A stretch of 64,000 nt of DNA, taken from Arthrobacter citreus. GTDB lineage: Bacteria > Bacillota > Bacilli > Bacillales > Bacillaceae_G. Made by a program: the position numbers and the translations under genes. The notes under the pieces were generated by a model, which had not been told where the DNA came from, searched no databases, and was given only the letters and a program-made list of their open reading frames with translations. Below, piece by piece: positions 26,655 through 35,548 of the stretch (the stretch's first letter is position 1; every line of letters begins with the position of its first letter). The stretch is from positions 1,364,001 through 1,428,000 of the forward strand of contig CP053688.1 in the NCBI GenBank assembly GCA_013200995.1. The letters are read 5' to 3'.

Positions 26655-27102
26655 ATTTACCAGTACTACCAAAACCACTTACTCTGTCTTCACCAGTGAT
26701 ATCATCATCAGCTAATAGGAATTTTTGGAAAACTGCTTGTCCAATTCTCTCTCCCTTTTGAATGATAACAGGCTCTTTTGACACATTGATTAATTGCATC
26801 ATGATATGTCCATCATTTGAAGGATTACTGTAGTAATCTGAATCGATCACTCCTACCCCATTTCCTTTCATTAATCCTTTTTTTAATGGTGTAGACGATC
26901 GAACAAATAATGCTAAGAATTCGTCTCTTTGCATATATGCTTTTAGTCCTGTTGCAATTAATTTTATTTCATTAGGATTTATAATTGTTTCTTCGATACA
27001 TTCAATATCATACCCAGCTGCATGTGTAGTTGCTCTTTTTGGTAGATTAACACCGCAGTCTTCAAATCCTTTTGCTATTTCAAATCCTCTTACTTTTTCC
27101 AA
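26653..27102 (-). CDS. dut: dUTP diphosphatase (dUTPase)
   Basis: About 149 residues with all five trimeric dUTPase motifs: AGYDIE, RSSTPLKKG, GVIDSDYY, GERIGQAVFQKF and the C-terminal RVSGFGSTGK. It hydrolyses dUTP to dUMP and pyrophosphate. The TTG at 27102 is preferred because AAAGGGTG lies six bases upstream; the GTG at 27111 would overlap that ribosome site. No phage genes are nearby. Confidence 0.9.
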   Translation of the reverse strand: MEKVRGFEIAKGFEDCGVNLPKRATTHAAGYDIECIEETIINPNEIKLIATGLKAYMQRDEFLALFVRSSTPLKKGLMKGNGVGVIDSDYYSNPSNDGHIMMQLINVSKEPVIIQKGERIGQAVFQKFLLADDDITGEDRVSGFGSTGK

Positions 27103-27261
27103 TACTTTCACCCTTTACCATTTATTCCAATACTAGTGTAACATAGAATTAAGCAGGTTCAAGGAAAAGAAGGGAATGGATGGTCTTTTCTCAGTACACA
27201 TGCCCTTATAGTCTCTCCTTTTGGTAAAGCACCGGACCTGTTATTCATTTTTACAATGCTA

Positions 27262-28086
27262 TTATCGTTTAATCACATAATAATCCTGTGTATTATATTG
27301 TCTAAATCCACAACCTGTATATAATTTCTTCGCGTTACTATTTTCAAGCGCTACTTCTAAATGGATTTCGTTTCCAATTTTATTTTCTTTTTCGATGATT
27401 TGAAGTAATGCATTTTTACCATAACCTTTACCTTGGTATTCTGGTAGAATTGCAAAACCATAAATCCAACTTTCATTATTTTCACGTAAAAGGCTCAATT
27501 TACCGATTTTTTCATTATTTACTTCTATTATATATAGTGCACGATCAGGCTCATTTAAAATGCGTTGATTATATTTTTCTGCATCATTTTTTTCAAATCC
27601 AAAACATACAACATCTAATCTTGATATAAATGCAAAATCCAGTTGTACTGCTTTAGTGAAAGTAACAATCGGTGTAAATTCTATTAGTTCTTGTTCTTTC
27701 CAAACCATTTGATATTCAGAAAATGAATATGTACAATCTTCTTGTTTTTTAATAAATTCTTTTGCTGTTTTTGATACTTCTGGAGCGTTTAATAATATTG
27801 TACTAACTGGTGCTAAATTGTTTAATGCTTCATTTAATAAGTTTGAAAATATTCCTTTTCGGCGAAAACTCGGGTGAACCATACCACAGATTTCAACTTT
27901 TTCACCAAAATAGTATGTTGCTAAATAACCTGCTAGTTGATCTTTATCATAATAAAAGAAATCTTCCTTTAAATCGTTCTTCCGATTTCTTAGCATCTCC
28001 CAATTTAACTTTAAATTTATTTCTTCAAATTTTTCGCATTCATCTTGTAATTGTTTAATTTCAATTAATTGTTTTTCAGTAATCAA
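27262..28086 (-). CDS. Tandem-domain GNAT acetyltransferase
   Basis: A 274-residue protein with two GNAT folds. The first has GMVHPSFRRKGIFSNLL and lacks the full QxxGxG/A loop. The second has FAILPEYQGKGYGKNALL and NSNAKKLYTGCGFR and is probably the active half. The double architecture is that of mycothiol-synthase-like acetyltransferases. The substrate is unknown. The start is TTG with AAAAAGGTGAAATAA upstream. Confidence 0.85.
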   Translation of the reverse strand: MITEKQLIEIKQLQDECEKFEEINLKLNWEMLRNRKNDLKEDFFYYDKDQLAGYLATYYFGEKVEICGMVHPSFRRKGIFSNLLNEALNNLAPVSTILLNAPEVSKTAKEFIKKQEDCTYSFSEYQMVWKEQELIEFTPIVTFTKAVQLDFAFISRLDVVCFGFEKNDAEKYNQRILNEPDRALYIIEVNNEKIGKLSLLRENNESWIYGFAILPEYQGKGYGKNALLQIIEKENKIGNEIHLEVALENSNAKKLYTGCGFRQYNTQDYYVIKR

Positions 28087-28158
28087 TTATTTCACCTTTT
28101 TCTTAAATTATTTCAAAAGCAATTATTCAACAATTTTTTCGATTCCCAGTAATGCCCG

Positions 28159-29223
28159 TTAAATTTTCTTTATTTCTTCAAGAAGTACTTCTAGAGCATT
28201 ACTTTGATTCGATGTTTTCAGATTATTAATAAAAACATCCCTTTTGTTTTGGAGTTCTTCAATAGATTGTTGGAGTGTTTTTATTGTTAAATCTTCTTCC
28301 TCTAACATTAATGCATATCCTTTTTCTTTAAAGGATTTAGCATTTAATATTTGATCACCCCTACTTTGATTTTTCGTAAGGGGAATGATTAACATAGGTT
28401 TATGTAATGCTAAAAATTCAAATATTGCATTTGAGCCACCTCTAGTAATAATCATTTGAGATGCTGCTAATAGGTCTGCAAGTTCATCATGAACGTATTC
28501 AAACTGCTTATATCGTTCAATATTTTGTAAACTTTCATCCACATTACCTTTTCCACATAAATGAACAATCTGGTAATTTTTCGTTAATTCCTGTAAAGAA
28601 TCTCTAACAGTTTCATTTATTTTCTTTGCACCTAAGCTCCCACCCATTACCGTTATAATAGGTAGATAACTTTTAAAATTAAGATAGTCGATCCCTTTTT
28701 TTCGCGAACCATTTAAAAGTTCTTTTCGGATTGGTGAACCAATTGATGTCGTCTTACTTTTTGGAAAATAATTTTTAGCTTCTTCAAATGAAGTAAAAAT
28801 CTTTGTGGCAAATCGTTGTGATATTTTATTAGCAAGCCCTGGAGTCATATCACTTTCATGTATAAAAATTGGTATTTTTAATGTACTAGCTGCTATTATG
28901 ACGGGTACAGAAACAAAACCACCTTTTGAAAAAACTAGACTAGGTTTCAGTTTTTTTAAAACTTTTCTAGCATCAAGGCAACCTTTTAGTACACGAAATA
29001 GATCAACAACATTTTCAAAATCAATATATCTTCTTAATTTACCACTTGAAATGCCATAATATGGTACATCAATTTTATTGATTAACTCTTTTTCAATTCC
29101 TTTTCTAGATCCGATATAGCGTATATCCCATTCATTTTTACTCAATTCATTAATAATCGCAATATTTGGTGTTACATGCCCAGCTGAGCCACCACCTGTA
29201 AATACAATCGTTTTTTTAGACAT
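28159..29223 (-). CDS. murG: MurG-type undecaprenyldiphospho-muramoylpentapeptide GlcNAc transferase
   Basis: A 354-residue GT28 glycosyltransferase. N-terminal TGGGSAGHVTPNIA is the lipid-substrate glycine loop, MGGSLGAKKINE the second glycine loop, and ITRGGSNAIFEFLALHKPMLIIPL the UDP-GlcNAc site. It makes lipid II from lipid I at the membrane. It is not within a division/cell-wall cluster here, so it is probably an additional MurG paralogue; several bacilli have more than one. Confidence 0.88.
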   Translation of the reverse strand: MSKKTIVFTGGGSAGHVTPNIAIINELSKNEWDIRYIGSRKGIEKELINKIDVPYYGISSGKLRRYIDFENVVDLFRVLKGCLDARKVLKKLKPSLVFSKGGFVSVPVIIAASTLKIPIFIHESDMTPGLANKISQRFATKIFTSFEEAKNYFPKSKTTSIGSPIRKELLNGSRKKGIDYLNFKSYLPIITVMGGSLGAKKINETVRDSLQELTKNYQIVHLCGKGNVDESLQNIERYKQFEYVHDELADLLAASQMIITRGGSNAIFEFLALHKPMLIIPLTKNQSRGDQILNAKSFKEKGYALMLEEEDLTIKTLQQSIEELQNKRDVFINNLKTSNQSNALEVLLEEIKKI

Positions 29224-29268
29224 AATAACTCCAATCTAGTAAATAAGTCCGTTTATTTACTAATTAAA

Positions 29269-29700
29269 TTAGTCAAATTTTTTTACATACCCAATACTGC
29301 TATCTACATAACCTAACCTTTTATAAAAACGATGAGCTACTTCCCTTTCTTCTCTTTTACCGCTAGTTAATCCAATTCCTAAAGCACCAACGTCTTTAGC
29401 CCATTTTTCAGCTTGTGCGATTAATTGTTTTCCGATTCCAATTTTCCTGTGCCGCTCGTCAACAACAAATGCAACAATTCGTACACTTACTTCATTTCTT
29501 TCGTAAAAATGCCCTCTAAATAATCCAACCATACCTACTATTGTATCATCTACTTCAGCTACAATAGTAAAATAATGCGGATTATTCTTTATTTTCTCAT
29601 ATCTGACCCTCATTTCCTGTTCAGTAGTAGGATAACCTAATTGGTTCATAAGACTAGATAGATCATGTACATCTCTTTCTTTCACTTCTCTTATGATCAT
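29269..29700 (-). CDS. GNAT family N-acetyltransferase
   Basis: A 143-residue GNAT enzyme with VAFVVDERHRKIGIGKQLIAQAE and REEREVAHRFYKRLGYV, a pattern shared with AAC(6')-like and YhbS-like acetyltransferases. The substrate is unknown. A GAGGTGCAGAA ribosome site precedes the ATG. It ends 46 bp before the murG start, so the two may be co-transcribed. Confidence 0.83.
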   Translation of the reverse strand: MIIREVKERDVHDLSSLMNQLGYPTTEQEMRVRYEKIKNNPHYFTIVAEVDDTIVGMVGLFRGHFYERNEVSVRIVAFVVDERHRKIGIGKQLIAQAEKWAKDVGALGIGLTSGKREEREVAHRFYKRLGYVDSSIGYVKKFD

Positions 29701-29835
29701 TTCTGCACCTCTTTTATTCAGCGTTCGATTGATCTCCTAACTATCTTTATGTTTCTTTCTAGTTAAAAAATGCTTATTTTGATAAAGTAAAGTGTTCCTA
29801 AATTCACGAACATTGTATGGAATAGAAACCAAAAG

Positions 29836-29872
29836 AAAATGCATTACCTCATTTTACAGAAGTAATGCATTT
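29836..29872 (-). terminator. Terminator of the His-rich protein gene
   Basis: AAATGCATTAC and GTAATGCATTT form an 11-bp stem; on the minus strand a short T-run (TTTTC) follows. Confidence 0.6.
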
Positions 29873-29891
29873 ACATTTTGATATAGGATAT

Positions 29892-30722
29892 TTATCTCTC
29901 ATTATTTGGGTCGACTTCAAACCATTCTGACATTGATAAATTTGTCGTCTTGTCTTCCCAGTCATCAATTGATAAATCTGAAAAATTTGTTTCTAATAAT
30001 TGTTCAGATGTTTTTTGCGAAGTGTTGTTTTCATGTTCGTATTGTTGATGTTCCGCTACATGCTTATGTGTATCTGAAGAAGCTAATTCTGTATAATTTT
30101 TTTGATTTAAACTCGTTAAATCTGCTGAGGAATATAGCGATTGACTTTCATCGATTACACTAGCAGAAAACTGATCCATTTTATCATTGTTTTGATTATT
30201 GTACTTTTTCCTATTCGCAGCAACTCTAGAGTTTTTCGTATTTGCCTCTTCGTGTTCATTGTTTTCTTTATGATCTCTATTTTCTTTATGATCTTGTTCT
30301 TTGTGACTAGTTTCAAAAATACTTGCTGAAAATTCTTCCACATTATTTAAAAGGTTTTGAGCCCAATTGTGATGTTCGTGATTTTGATCATGATTATGTT
30401 TATGATGTTCTCTATTTTCTTTTTGTTCATTATTTTCTTGATGTTCATGGCCTTCATGATTTTCATGATGGCCTTGATTCTCATATCTTTGCTCTTCATG
30501 ATGATTTGAATTTGATTCATTTTCATTAATCATCGATAAAGTAGTTTTAAGTTCTTTTTCTATATTAACAATTTGATGATCAAAATTATGTAATTGCTTT
30601 TTGATTTCCTCCATATGAGACTCAATTTCATCTATTCTTTTATTTACTTTATGCATATTTTTTTGATGTTCATTTTTTTTCAAATCAAATTGCTCTAATA
30701 ATTTATCAAATGAAAGATCCAT
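29892..30722 (-). CDS. His/Glu/Asn-rich coiled-coil protein, unknown function
   Basis: A 276-residue protein without a recognised family. Residues about 1-70 form a heptad-like coiled coil (KVNKRIDEIESHMEEIKKQL). Residues about 75-125 and 140-165 are extreme low complexity, dominated by H, E, N and K. Two related motifs, EEFSASIFETS and DQFSASVIDES, flank the second low-complexity block, and short acidic-aromatic motifs (LSIDDWED, MSEWFEVDPN) end the protein. There is no signal peptide or membrane segment. The composition resembles spore-coat or metal-binding proteins, but this is inference. ATG 30722 is chosen over an upstream GTG; AGGTG lies six bases before it. Confidence 0.8.
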   Translation of the reverse strand: MDLSFDKLLEQFDLKKNEHQKNMHKVNKRIDEIESHMEEIKKQLHNFDHQIVNIEKELKTTLSMINENESNSNHHEEQRYENQGHHENHEGHEHQENNEQKENREHHKHNHDQNHEHHNWAQNLLNNVEEFSASIFETSHKEQDHKENRDHKENNEHEEANTKNSRVAANRKKYNNQNNDKMDQFSASVIDESQSLYSSADLTSLNQKNYTELASSDTHKHVAEHQQYEHENNTSQKTSEQLLETNFSDLSIDDWEDKTTNLSMSEWFEVDPNNER

Positions 30723-30814
30723 TTTCCTCACCTATTTCGTTTTTTACTATTATGTGTAAATCATCTAAAAACATAAGCTTCTATTTGCTCCTTAATATAA
30801 ATTTAACAAAAAAT

Positions 30815-30843
30815 AAAAGGGACTCCTCTTAGAAGTCCCTTTT
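30815..30843 (-). terminator. Terminator of the eight-gene acyl-CoA operon
   Basis: AAAAGGGACT (30815-30824) pairs with AGTCCCTTTT (30834-30843). On the minus strand TTTTATTTTTTG follows. Confidence 0.88.
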
Positions 30844-30853
30844 ACAACTATTA

Positions 30854-31258
30854 TCATTCATGTATTTTAAATAAAATTTTACCAGTAAGTACTGTTACAT
30901 CATTCTGATTTTTTGCATTTACTTTAAAATACAACCTGTTTTCTTCTGTTTTCTCTAGAATTGAACTTAAAGTAATCACATCATTTAGAAATACCATATT
31001 TTTAAATCGAATCGAGTAATTTTCAATAAAGCCAACCTCATAATAATCCGAAAAAAGTTTCGCTAAATTCCCCATAGTCCACATACCATGTGCGATTATG
31101 CCTGGTAAGCCTGCTTTTTTAGCTTCATCATCTATTGTATGAATCGGATTAAAATCTCCTGAAGCACCAGCATATTTAATCAGATCAATTCGTGAAACTG
31201 GGTCAAGTACAACTTGTTTTAGAGAATCACCTGTTTGTAAGTCTAAAAGAACACTCAT
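30854..31258 (-). CDS. MaoC-like hydratase, catalytic subunit (HadB-like)
   Basis: A 134-residue hot-dog protein with the hydratase 2 motif ASGDFNPIH (Asp and His of the catalytic pair) and LPGIIAHGMWTMG. It would hydrate or dehydrate 2-enoyl/3-hydroxyacyl-CoA. It overlaps the preceding MaoC-like gene by 4 bp (ATGA), which is typical of subunits of one enzyme. It is the last gene of the operon. Confidence 0.85.
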   Translation of the reverse strand: MSVLLDLQTGDSLKQVVLDPVSRIDLIKYAGASGDFNPIHTIDDEAKKAGLPGIIAHGMWTMGNLAKLFSDYYEVGFIENYSIRFKNMVFLNDVITLSSILEKTEENRLYFKVNAKNQNDVTVLTGKILFKIHE

Positions 31259-31704
31259 ACAGTCAACACTCTCCTAACTTCTTCTGTAATAATGACAACT
31301 GATTTAGCAGAAAATATACTATTTCCAGATTGGTCTTCACCATGATCTGAAAGAACTAAGAAACCCATATATCCTTGACCGCCACGTTTTTCATAATAAT
31401 CCTTTATTTCCGTATAACAGTTAATTGTTTCACCTACTAAAAGTGGTCTTTTGTATTCAAATGTCTGTTCTCCATGAATCAAACCGACATTTGGTAAGTT
31501 AAAATTTTCTATTTTCCCATAATCAAACACTCTTGGAAATGTTGGTGGAGCAATATTTTGTCCATATCTCGATTTCATTCCATAGTCTTCATCAATATAG
31601 ATTGGATGCAAATCTCCAATTGCTTCAGCGAATTTTTTTACAGCACCACGCTCAACAATATTTTTTACATGTTTAGACCGTTTTCCAATAAAAGCTTGAA
31701 ACAT
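31255..31704 (-). CDS. MaoC N-terminal/FAS1-like dehydratase subunit (HadA-like)
   Basis: A 149-residue hot-dog protein. The position equivalent to the catalytic motif reads AIGDLHPIY, with Tyr in place of His, so it is probably the non-catalytic partner that completes the substrate tunnel with the next subunit, as HadA does with HadB. The ATG at 31704 has GAGGTG six bases upstream. It lies 18 bp after the SDR gene. Confidence 0.82.
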   Translation of the reverse strand: MFQAFIGKRSKHVKNIVERGAVKKFAEAIGDLHPIYIDEDYGMKSRYGQNIAPPTFPRVFDYGKIENFNLPNVGLIHGEQTFEYKRPLLVGETINCYTEIKDYYEKRGGQGYMGFLVLSDHGEDQSGNSIFSAKSVVIITEEVRRVLTV

Positions 31705-31722
31705 ATCATTCACCTCATTTTT

Positions 31723-32481
31723 TTAAGATTTAGGACCACCAGCAACATATAAAACTTGACCGTTGACATAAGATGATTTTTCATCAGCAAAAAATGCAAC
31801 AGCATTTGCGATATCTTCAGGTTTACCAGTTCTTCCAGCTGGAATTTGGCTTAAACTTGCTTCTACTAACTGCTCAAATGTAATCCCAATCCGTTGTGCT
31901 GTTTCTTTTGTCATTTCAGTTTCAATAAAACCTGGTGCTACAGCATTTGATGTAATGTCATATTTACCTAGCTCGATTGCTAGCGTTTTCGTTAATCCTT
32001 GTAACCCTGCTTTAGCAGTTGCATAATTTGATTGTCCGCGATTTCCAAGTGCAGATGTAGAAGAAATATTAATAATTCTTCCATATTTTTGTTTTACCAT
32101 AAATACTTGAGCAGCACGTACAACATTAAATGAACCTTTTAAATGAACATCCATAACCGTATCCCAGTCTGAATCAGTCATTTTAAATAATAAATTATCG
32201 CGAATAACGCCAGCATTATTGACGACAATATCTATTGAACCGAAAGCATCATGAACTTCTTTCATCGCCGTTTCAACTTCATTCGCATTTGTTACGTTTG
32301 CAACTTTAGTGTAGAGTTCATATTGCTTAAATTCTGTTGCCGTTTGCATGAGTGCTTCTTCATTTACGTCAATAATAGCTACTTTTGCTCCTTCTGTTGC
32401 AAATAATTCTACGATTCCTTTTCCAATACCACGACTACCACCTGTAATAAAGGCTACTCTTCCTTCAAATCTTCCAGCCAT
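31723..32481 (-). CDS. Short-chain dehydrogenase, FabG-like 3-oxoacyl reductase/3-hydroxyacyl-CoA dehydrogenase
   Basis: A 252-residue SDR with the cofactor loop TGGSRGIGKG, NNAG and the catalytic SxxxxxxxxxYxxxK set (SSTSALGNRGQSNYATAK). Next to a MaoC hydratase, it most likely oxidises or reduces 3-hydroxyacyl-CoA. A good GGGCGAGGGATA ribosome region precedes the ATG. Confidence 0.85.
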   Translation of the reverse strand: MAGRFEGRVAFITGGSRGIGKGIVELFATEGAKVAIIDVNEEALMQTATEFKQYELYTKVANVTNANEVETAMKEVHDAFGSIDIVVNNAGVIRDNLLFKMTDSDWDTVMDVHLKGSFNVVRAAQVFMVKQKYGRIINISSTSALGNRGQSNYATAKAGLQGLTKTLAIELGKYDITSNAVAPGFIETEMTKETAQRIGITFEQLVEASLSQIPAGRTGKPEDIANAVAFFADEKSSYVNGQVLYVAGGPKS

Positions 32482-32506
32482 TATCCCTCGCCCCTTTTTG
32501 TCTAAT

Positions 32507-33685
32507 TTATACGAATTGGCCTAATTTCACATGTCCTTTTAATAAATTACGCGAAATGATTAGTCGTTGAATTTCATCAGTGCCATCATAAATTCTCCAT
32601 AGTCTAGCTTCACGGTACCATCTTTCGATTGGAAGTTCTTTTGTATAACCAATACCGCCGTGAATTTGAAGTACACGGTCAACGACACGATTGCCCATAT
32701 TTGAACCATATAGTTTAGCCATCGAAGCTAAATGTCTATTATCTTCACCTTGATCCAGGGTATATGCTGCATTTAAAACGAGCCATTTTGCTGCTTCAAT
32801 TTCGACAGCTGAATCTGCAATTTGCCATTGTATCGCCTGTCGCTCGGCAATTGGTTTTCCGAATGTCTCCCTTTCTTTTGAATAGTCAATTGCCATTTGT
32901 AATAATCGCTCAGCTGCCCCAACCGCATTTGCCCCTACGATCCATCTTGCAAATCCAATCCATTCAAGTCCTAAATTATATCCTCCATGTAATTCACCTA
33001 AAATATTTTCTTCAGGTACTCGTACATTATCAAAAACTAAACCAGCAGGTCCCCATTCGCCCATTGTATGAATATATTCAGATTTCCATCCCATTTCACG
33101 ATCGACAATAAAACAAGTTACCCCTTCACGACCACCTGTTTTTTGATGTTTTTCTTTATCGGTAATTGCAATGGCCATTACGAAATCTGCTTCATTTCCG
33201 CCTGTAATAAATGTTTTTTCACCATTTAAAACCCATTCATTTCCATCTTTCACAGCAGTCATTTTAATATTTTGAGTATCAGAACCAGCATTAGGTTCTG
33301 TCATGGCAAAACATGATTTCTTTTCGCCATTAATTGTTGGAATTAAATATTTCTTTTTTTGTTCTTCATTACAATAAAATAATATATTATCCGCAAAACC
33401 ACCAAATTTAAAAGGAACGAATGTTTTTGAAATTTCCATGTAAATAATCGCAAGCATCATCTGTCCTAAATTAGCACCACCGTATTCAGTAGGCGTATTT
33501 ATTCCCCAGAACCCAGCTTTTTTTGCTTTTAATTGGAGTTCTTCTAAAACTGCAGGATCTAAACTCGGTCTACCTTCACGCTCATTTCTAAGTACATCAT
33601 TCTCTAACGGAATTAATTCTTTTTCAACAAATTTTCGAATTGTTTTTTGAATCATTTTTTGTTCATCAGTCAGGCGTAAATGCAT
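32507..33685 (-). CDS. Acyl-CoA dehydrogenase
   Basis: A 392-residue acyl-CoA dehydrogenase. Domains appear in the usual order: N-terminal helical, middle beta (CFAMTEPNAGSD, NGEKTFITGGNEADF) and C-terminal helical (QIHGGIGYTKELPIERWYREARLWRIYDGTDEIQR). The usual catalytic Glu of the YEGT motif is Asp here (YDGT), as in some branched or unusual acyl-CoA dehydrogenases. FAD-dependent alpha,beta-oxidation is expected. It is the fifth gene of the operon, preceded by GGAGGAGATCAA. Confidence 0.87.
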   Translation of the reverse strand: MHLRLTDEQKMIQKTIRKFVEKELIPLENDVLRNEREGRPSLDPAVLEELQLKAKKAGFWGINTPTEYGGANLGQMMLAIIYMEISKTFVPFKFGGFADNILFYCNEEQKKKYLIPTINGEKKSCFAMTEPNAGSDTQNIKMTAVKDGNEWVLNGEKTFITGGNEADFVMAIAITDKEKHQKTGGREGVTCFIVDREMGWKSEYIHTMGEWGPAGLVFDNVRVPEENILGELHGGYNLGLEWIGFARWIVGANAVGAAERLLQMAIDYSKERETFGKPIAERQAIQWQIADSAVEIEAAKWLVLNAAYTLDQGEDNRHLASMAKLYGSNMGNRVVDRVLQIHGGIGYTKELPIERWYREARLWRIYDGTDEIQRLIISRNLLKGHVKLGQFV

Positions 33686-33743
33686 TTGATCTCCTCCGTT
33701 TTTAGTTTCACGATCATCAAAATGGTTTCACTTTTAACTGTGA

Positions 33744-34724
33744 TTAGTTTTTCGGCTCTAAAATCACTTTACCTACTGTCTTTCTTGATTGTAAGATCGT
33801 ATGAACATTCGCTGCTTCACTTAATGGGAAAACTTCTCCAATCGTGATTTTCAACTTCCCTTCAGCTAGATATGTGAACAATTCTTCAAGGCTTTGTTGA
33901 ATTAAAGCCTTTCTTCTTAAAAGTGGTGGTAAGAAAAATCCAATGACAGATTGATTTTTAGCCATTAAAGAAGAGGGGTAAAATTTACTTTGTTGACCAC
34001 TTGCTACACCATAAATGACTAATCTACCGAAATATGCTAAACAATCTAATGTTTTATAAAAAACATCTCCTCCAGCCATTTCAAGGGCAACATCTACCCC
34101 TTTACCATTCGTCGCTTCAATAACTTTTTTATGCCAGCCTTCCTCTGTATAATTAATAAGTACATCTGCACCCATCTCTTTAGCTAAATTTAATTTTTCT
34201 GTAGTACTTGCTGTAGCAATCACTTTTCCGGCTCCAAAAAGCTTTGCTAGTTGAACAGCTAAAGTACCTAGCCCACCTGCAGCAGCATGTACTAACACAG
34301 TTTCACCGGGCTCTAACATGCCCATTGTTTTTAAAATATGGTAAGCGCTTAAACCTTGAACAGGTAACGCTGCAGCTATTTTAAAATCCATATTTTTTGG
34401 TAAATGAATAATAGATCGCTCGTCAGTAATGGCAAAATCTGAGTAACCACCACATTCCAGCATTGAAACTACGCGGTCTCCAATGTTAACAGATGTAACT
34501 TCTTCTCCAATTTCAACGACTATTCCAGCAACTTCAGCACCAGGAACATAAGGTAAAGTGGTCTTAACAACATATTGATTTTCTCGTCGTGCAGTATCTG
34601 CATAGTTAACACCCGCAGCATGTACTTCAATTAATACTTCTTTCCCTTTTGGAACAGGTCTTTCTAATTCAACCTTTTCTAGTACTTCTGGTCCACCAAA
34701 TTGTTTGAATTGAATTGATTGCAT
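33744..34724 (-). CDS. Zinc-independent MDR oxidoreductase (quinone oxidoreductase-like)
   Basis: A 326-residue medium-chain reductase with VHAAGVNYADTARRENQY, PGAEVAGIVVEIG and the Rossmann loop HAAAGGLGTLAVQLAK. No zinc ligands are seen. In a fatty-acid operon it may reduce an enoyl or enone intermediate, but this is inference. GGAAGAATAGA precedes the ATG. Confidence 0.83.
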   Translation of the reverse strand: MQSIQFKQFGGPEVLEKVELERPVPKGKEVLIEVHAAGVNYADTARRENQYVVKTTLPYVPGAEVAGIVVEIGEEVTSVNIGDRVVSMLECGGYSDFAITDERSIIHLPKNMDFKIAAALPVQGLSAYHILKTMGMLEPGETVLVHAAAGGLGTLAVQLAKLFGAGKVIATASTTEKLNLAKEMGADVLINYTEEGWHKKVIEATNGKGVDVALEMAGGDVFYKTLDCLAYFGRLVIYGVASGQQSKFYPSSLMAKNQSVIGFFLPPLLRRKALIQQSLEELFTYLAEGKLKITIGEVFPLSEAANVHTILQSRKTVGKVILEPKN

Positions 34725-34744
34725 TCTATTCTTCCTTTCAAATT

Positions 34745-35524
34745 TTATTTTCCAGTAAAAATAGCTTTTCTTTTCTCTTTAAAAGCTGCAACGCCTTCTT
34801 GATGGTCTTCAGTTGCGACCATTAAAGGCTGAGTAATCCTTTCTAGTTCAAGCATTTCGTCTAATGTTGACGTAAAGGATTGATCAATTAGTTTTTTCAT
34901 CATACCAGTTGCTTTGCCAGGTCCAACTGCTATTTTATTTGCAAACTTCATTGTTTCTTCTGCTAAATTTTCAACAGATACAAGTGAATTCACGACCCCT
35001 AATTGATACATTCGTTCAGCTGATACAGGCTCTGCAGTAAAGAAAAACTGTTTTGCTAAATAAGGACCGATTAGCCTAGGTAAAAAATACGAGCCTCCAC
35101 CGTCTGAAATTAGACCAACTTGAGAAAAACTTAAAGCAAACTTACTATCATCAGCCGCTATTATTAAGTCACAAGCTAAAGCTAAGTTGAAACCAGCCCC
35201 AGCAGCAAATCCATGAACAGAAGCAATGACAGGCTTTTCTAGTTCTCGAATCGATTTGATCACTGTATTTAATACCCCAATATGTTCGTATACATCATTT
35301 GGAGAAACTTGTCCCATCGTCTTAACGTCTCCACCTGCTGAAAACGAACGACCTGCACCAGATAATACAATTACTTTTATTTCCGAATTATTTCTAGCTT
35401 GAATAAGTGCTTCAACGATGCCATTTAACATTTCATGACTAAATGAATTAAGACTTTCAGGTCTATTTAACGTTAATGTTAAAATTCGGTCCTTAACTTC
35501 TACTAATAAGTGTTGATTACTCAT
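34745..35524 (-). CDS. Enoyl-CoA hydratase/isomerase (crotonase family)
   Basis: A 259-residue crotonase-fold protein with GRSFSAGGDVKTMGQ (first oxyanion region) and VASVHGFAAGAGFNLALACDLIIA (second). The later catalytic segment reads SQVGLISDGGGSYFLPRLIG, with Asp at the PaaG-like isomerase position and no second Glu of a classical hydratase, so isomerase activity is as likely as hydration. It is the third gene of the operon. Confidence 0.85.
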   Translation of the reverse strand: MSNQHLLVEVKDRILTLTLNRPESLNSFSHEMLNGIVEALIQARNNSEIKVIVLSGAGRSFSAGGDVKTMGQVSPNDVYEHIGVLNTVIKSIRELEKPVIASVHGFAAGAGFNLALACDLIIAADDSKFALSFSQVGLISDGGGSYFLPRLIGPYLAKQFFFTAEPVSAERMYQLGVVNSLVSVENLAEETMKFANKIAVGPGKATGMMKKLIDQSFTSTLDEMLELERITQPLMVATEDHQEGVAAFKEKRKAIFTGK

Positions 35525-35548
35525 ATAATACGCTCCTTTTATCCGAAA

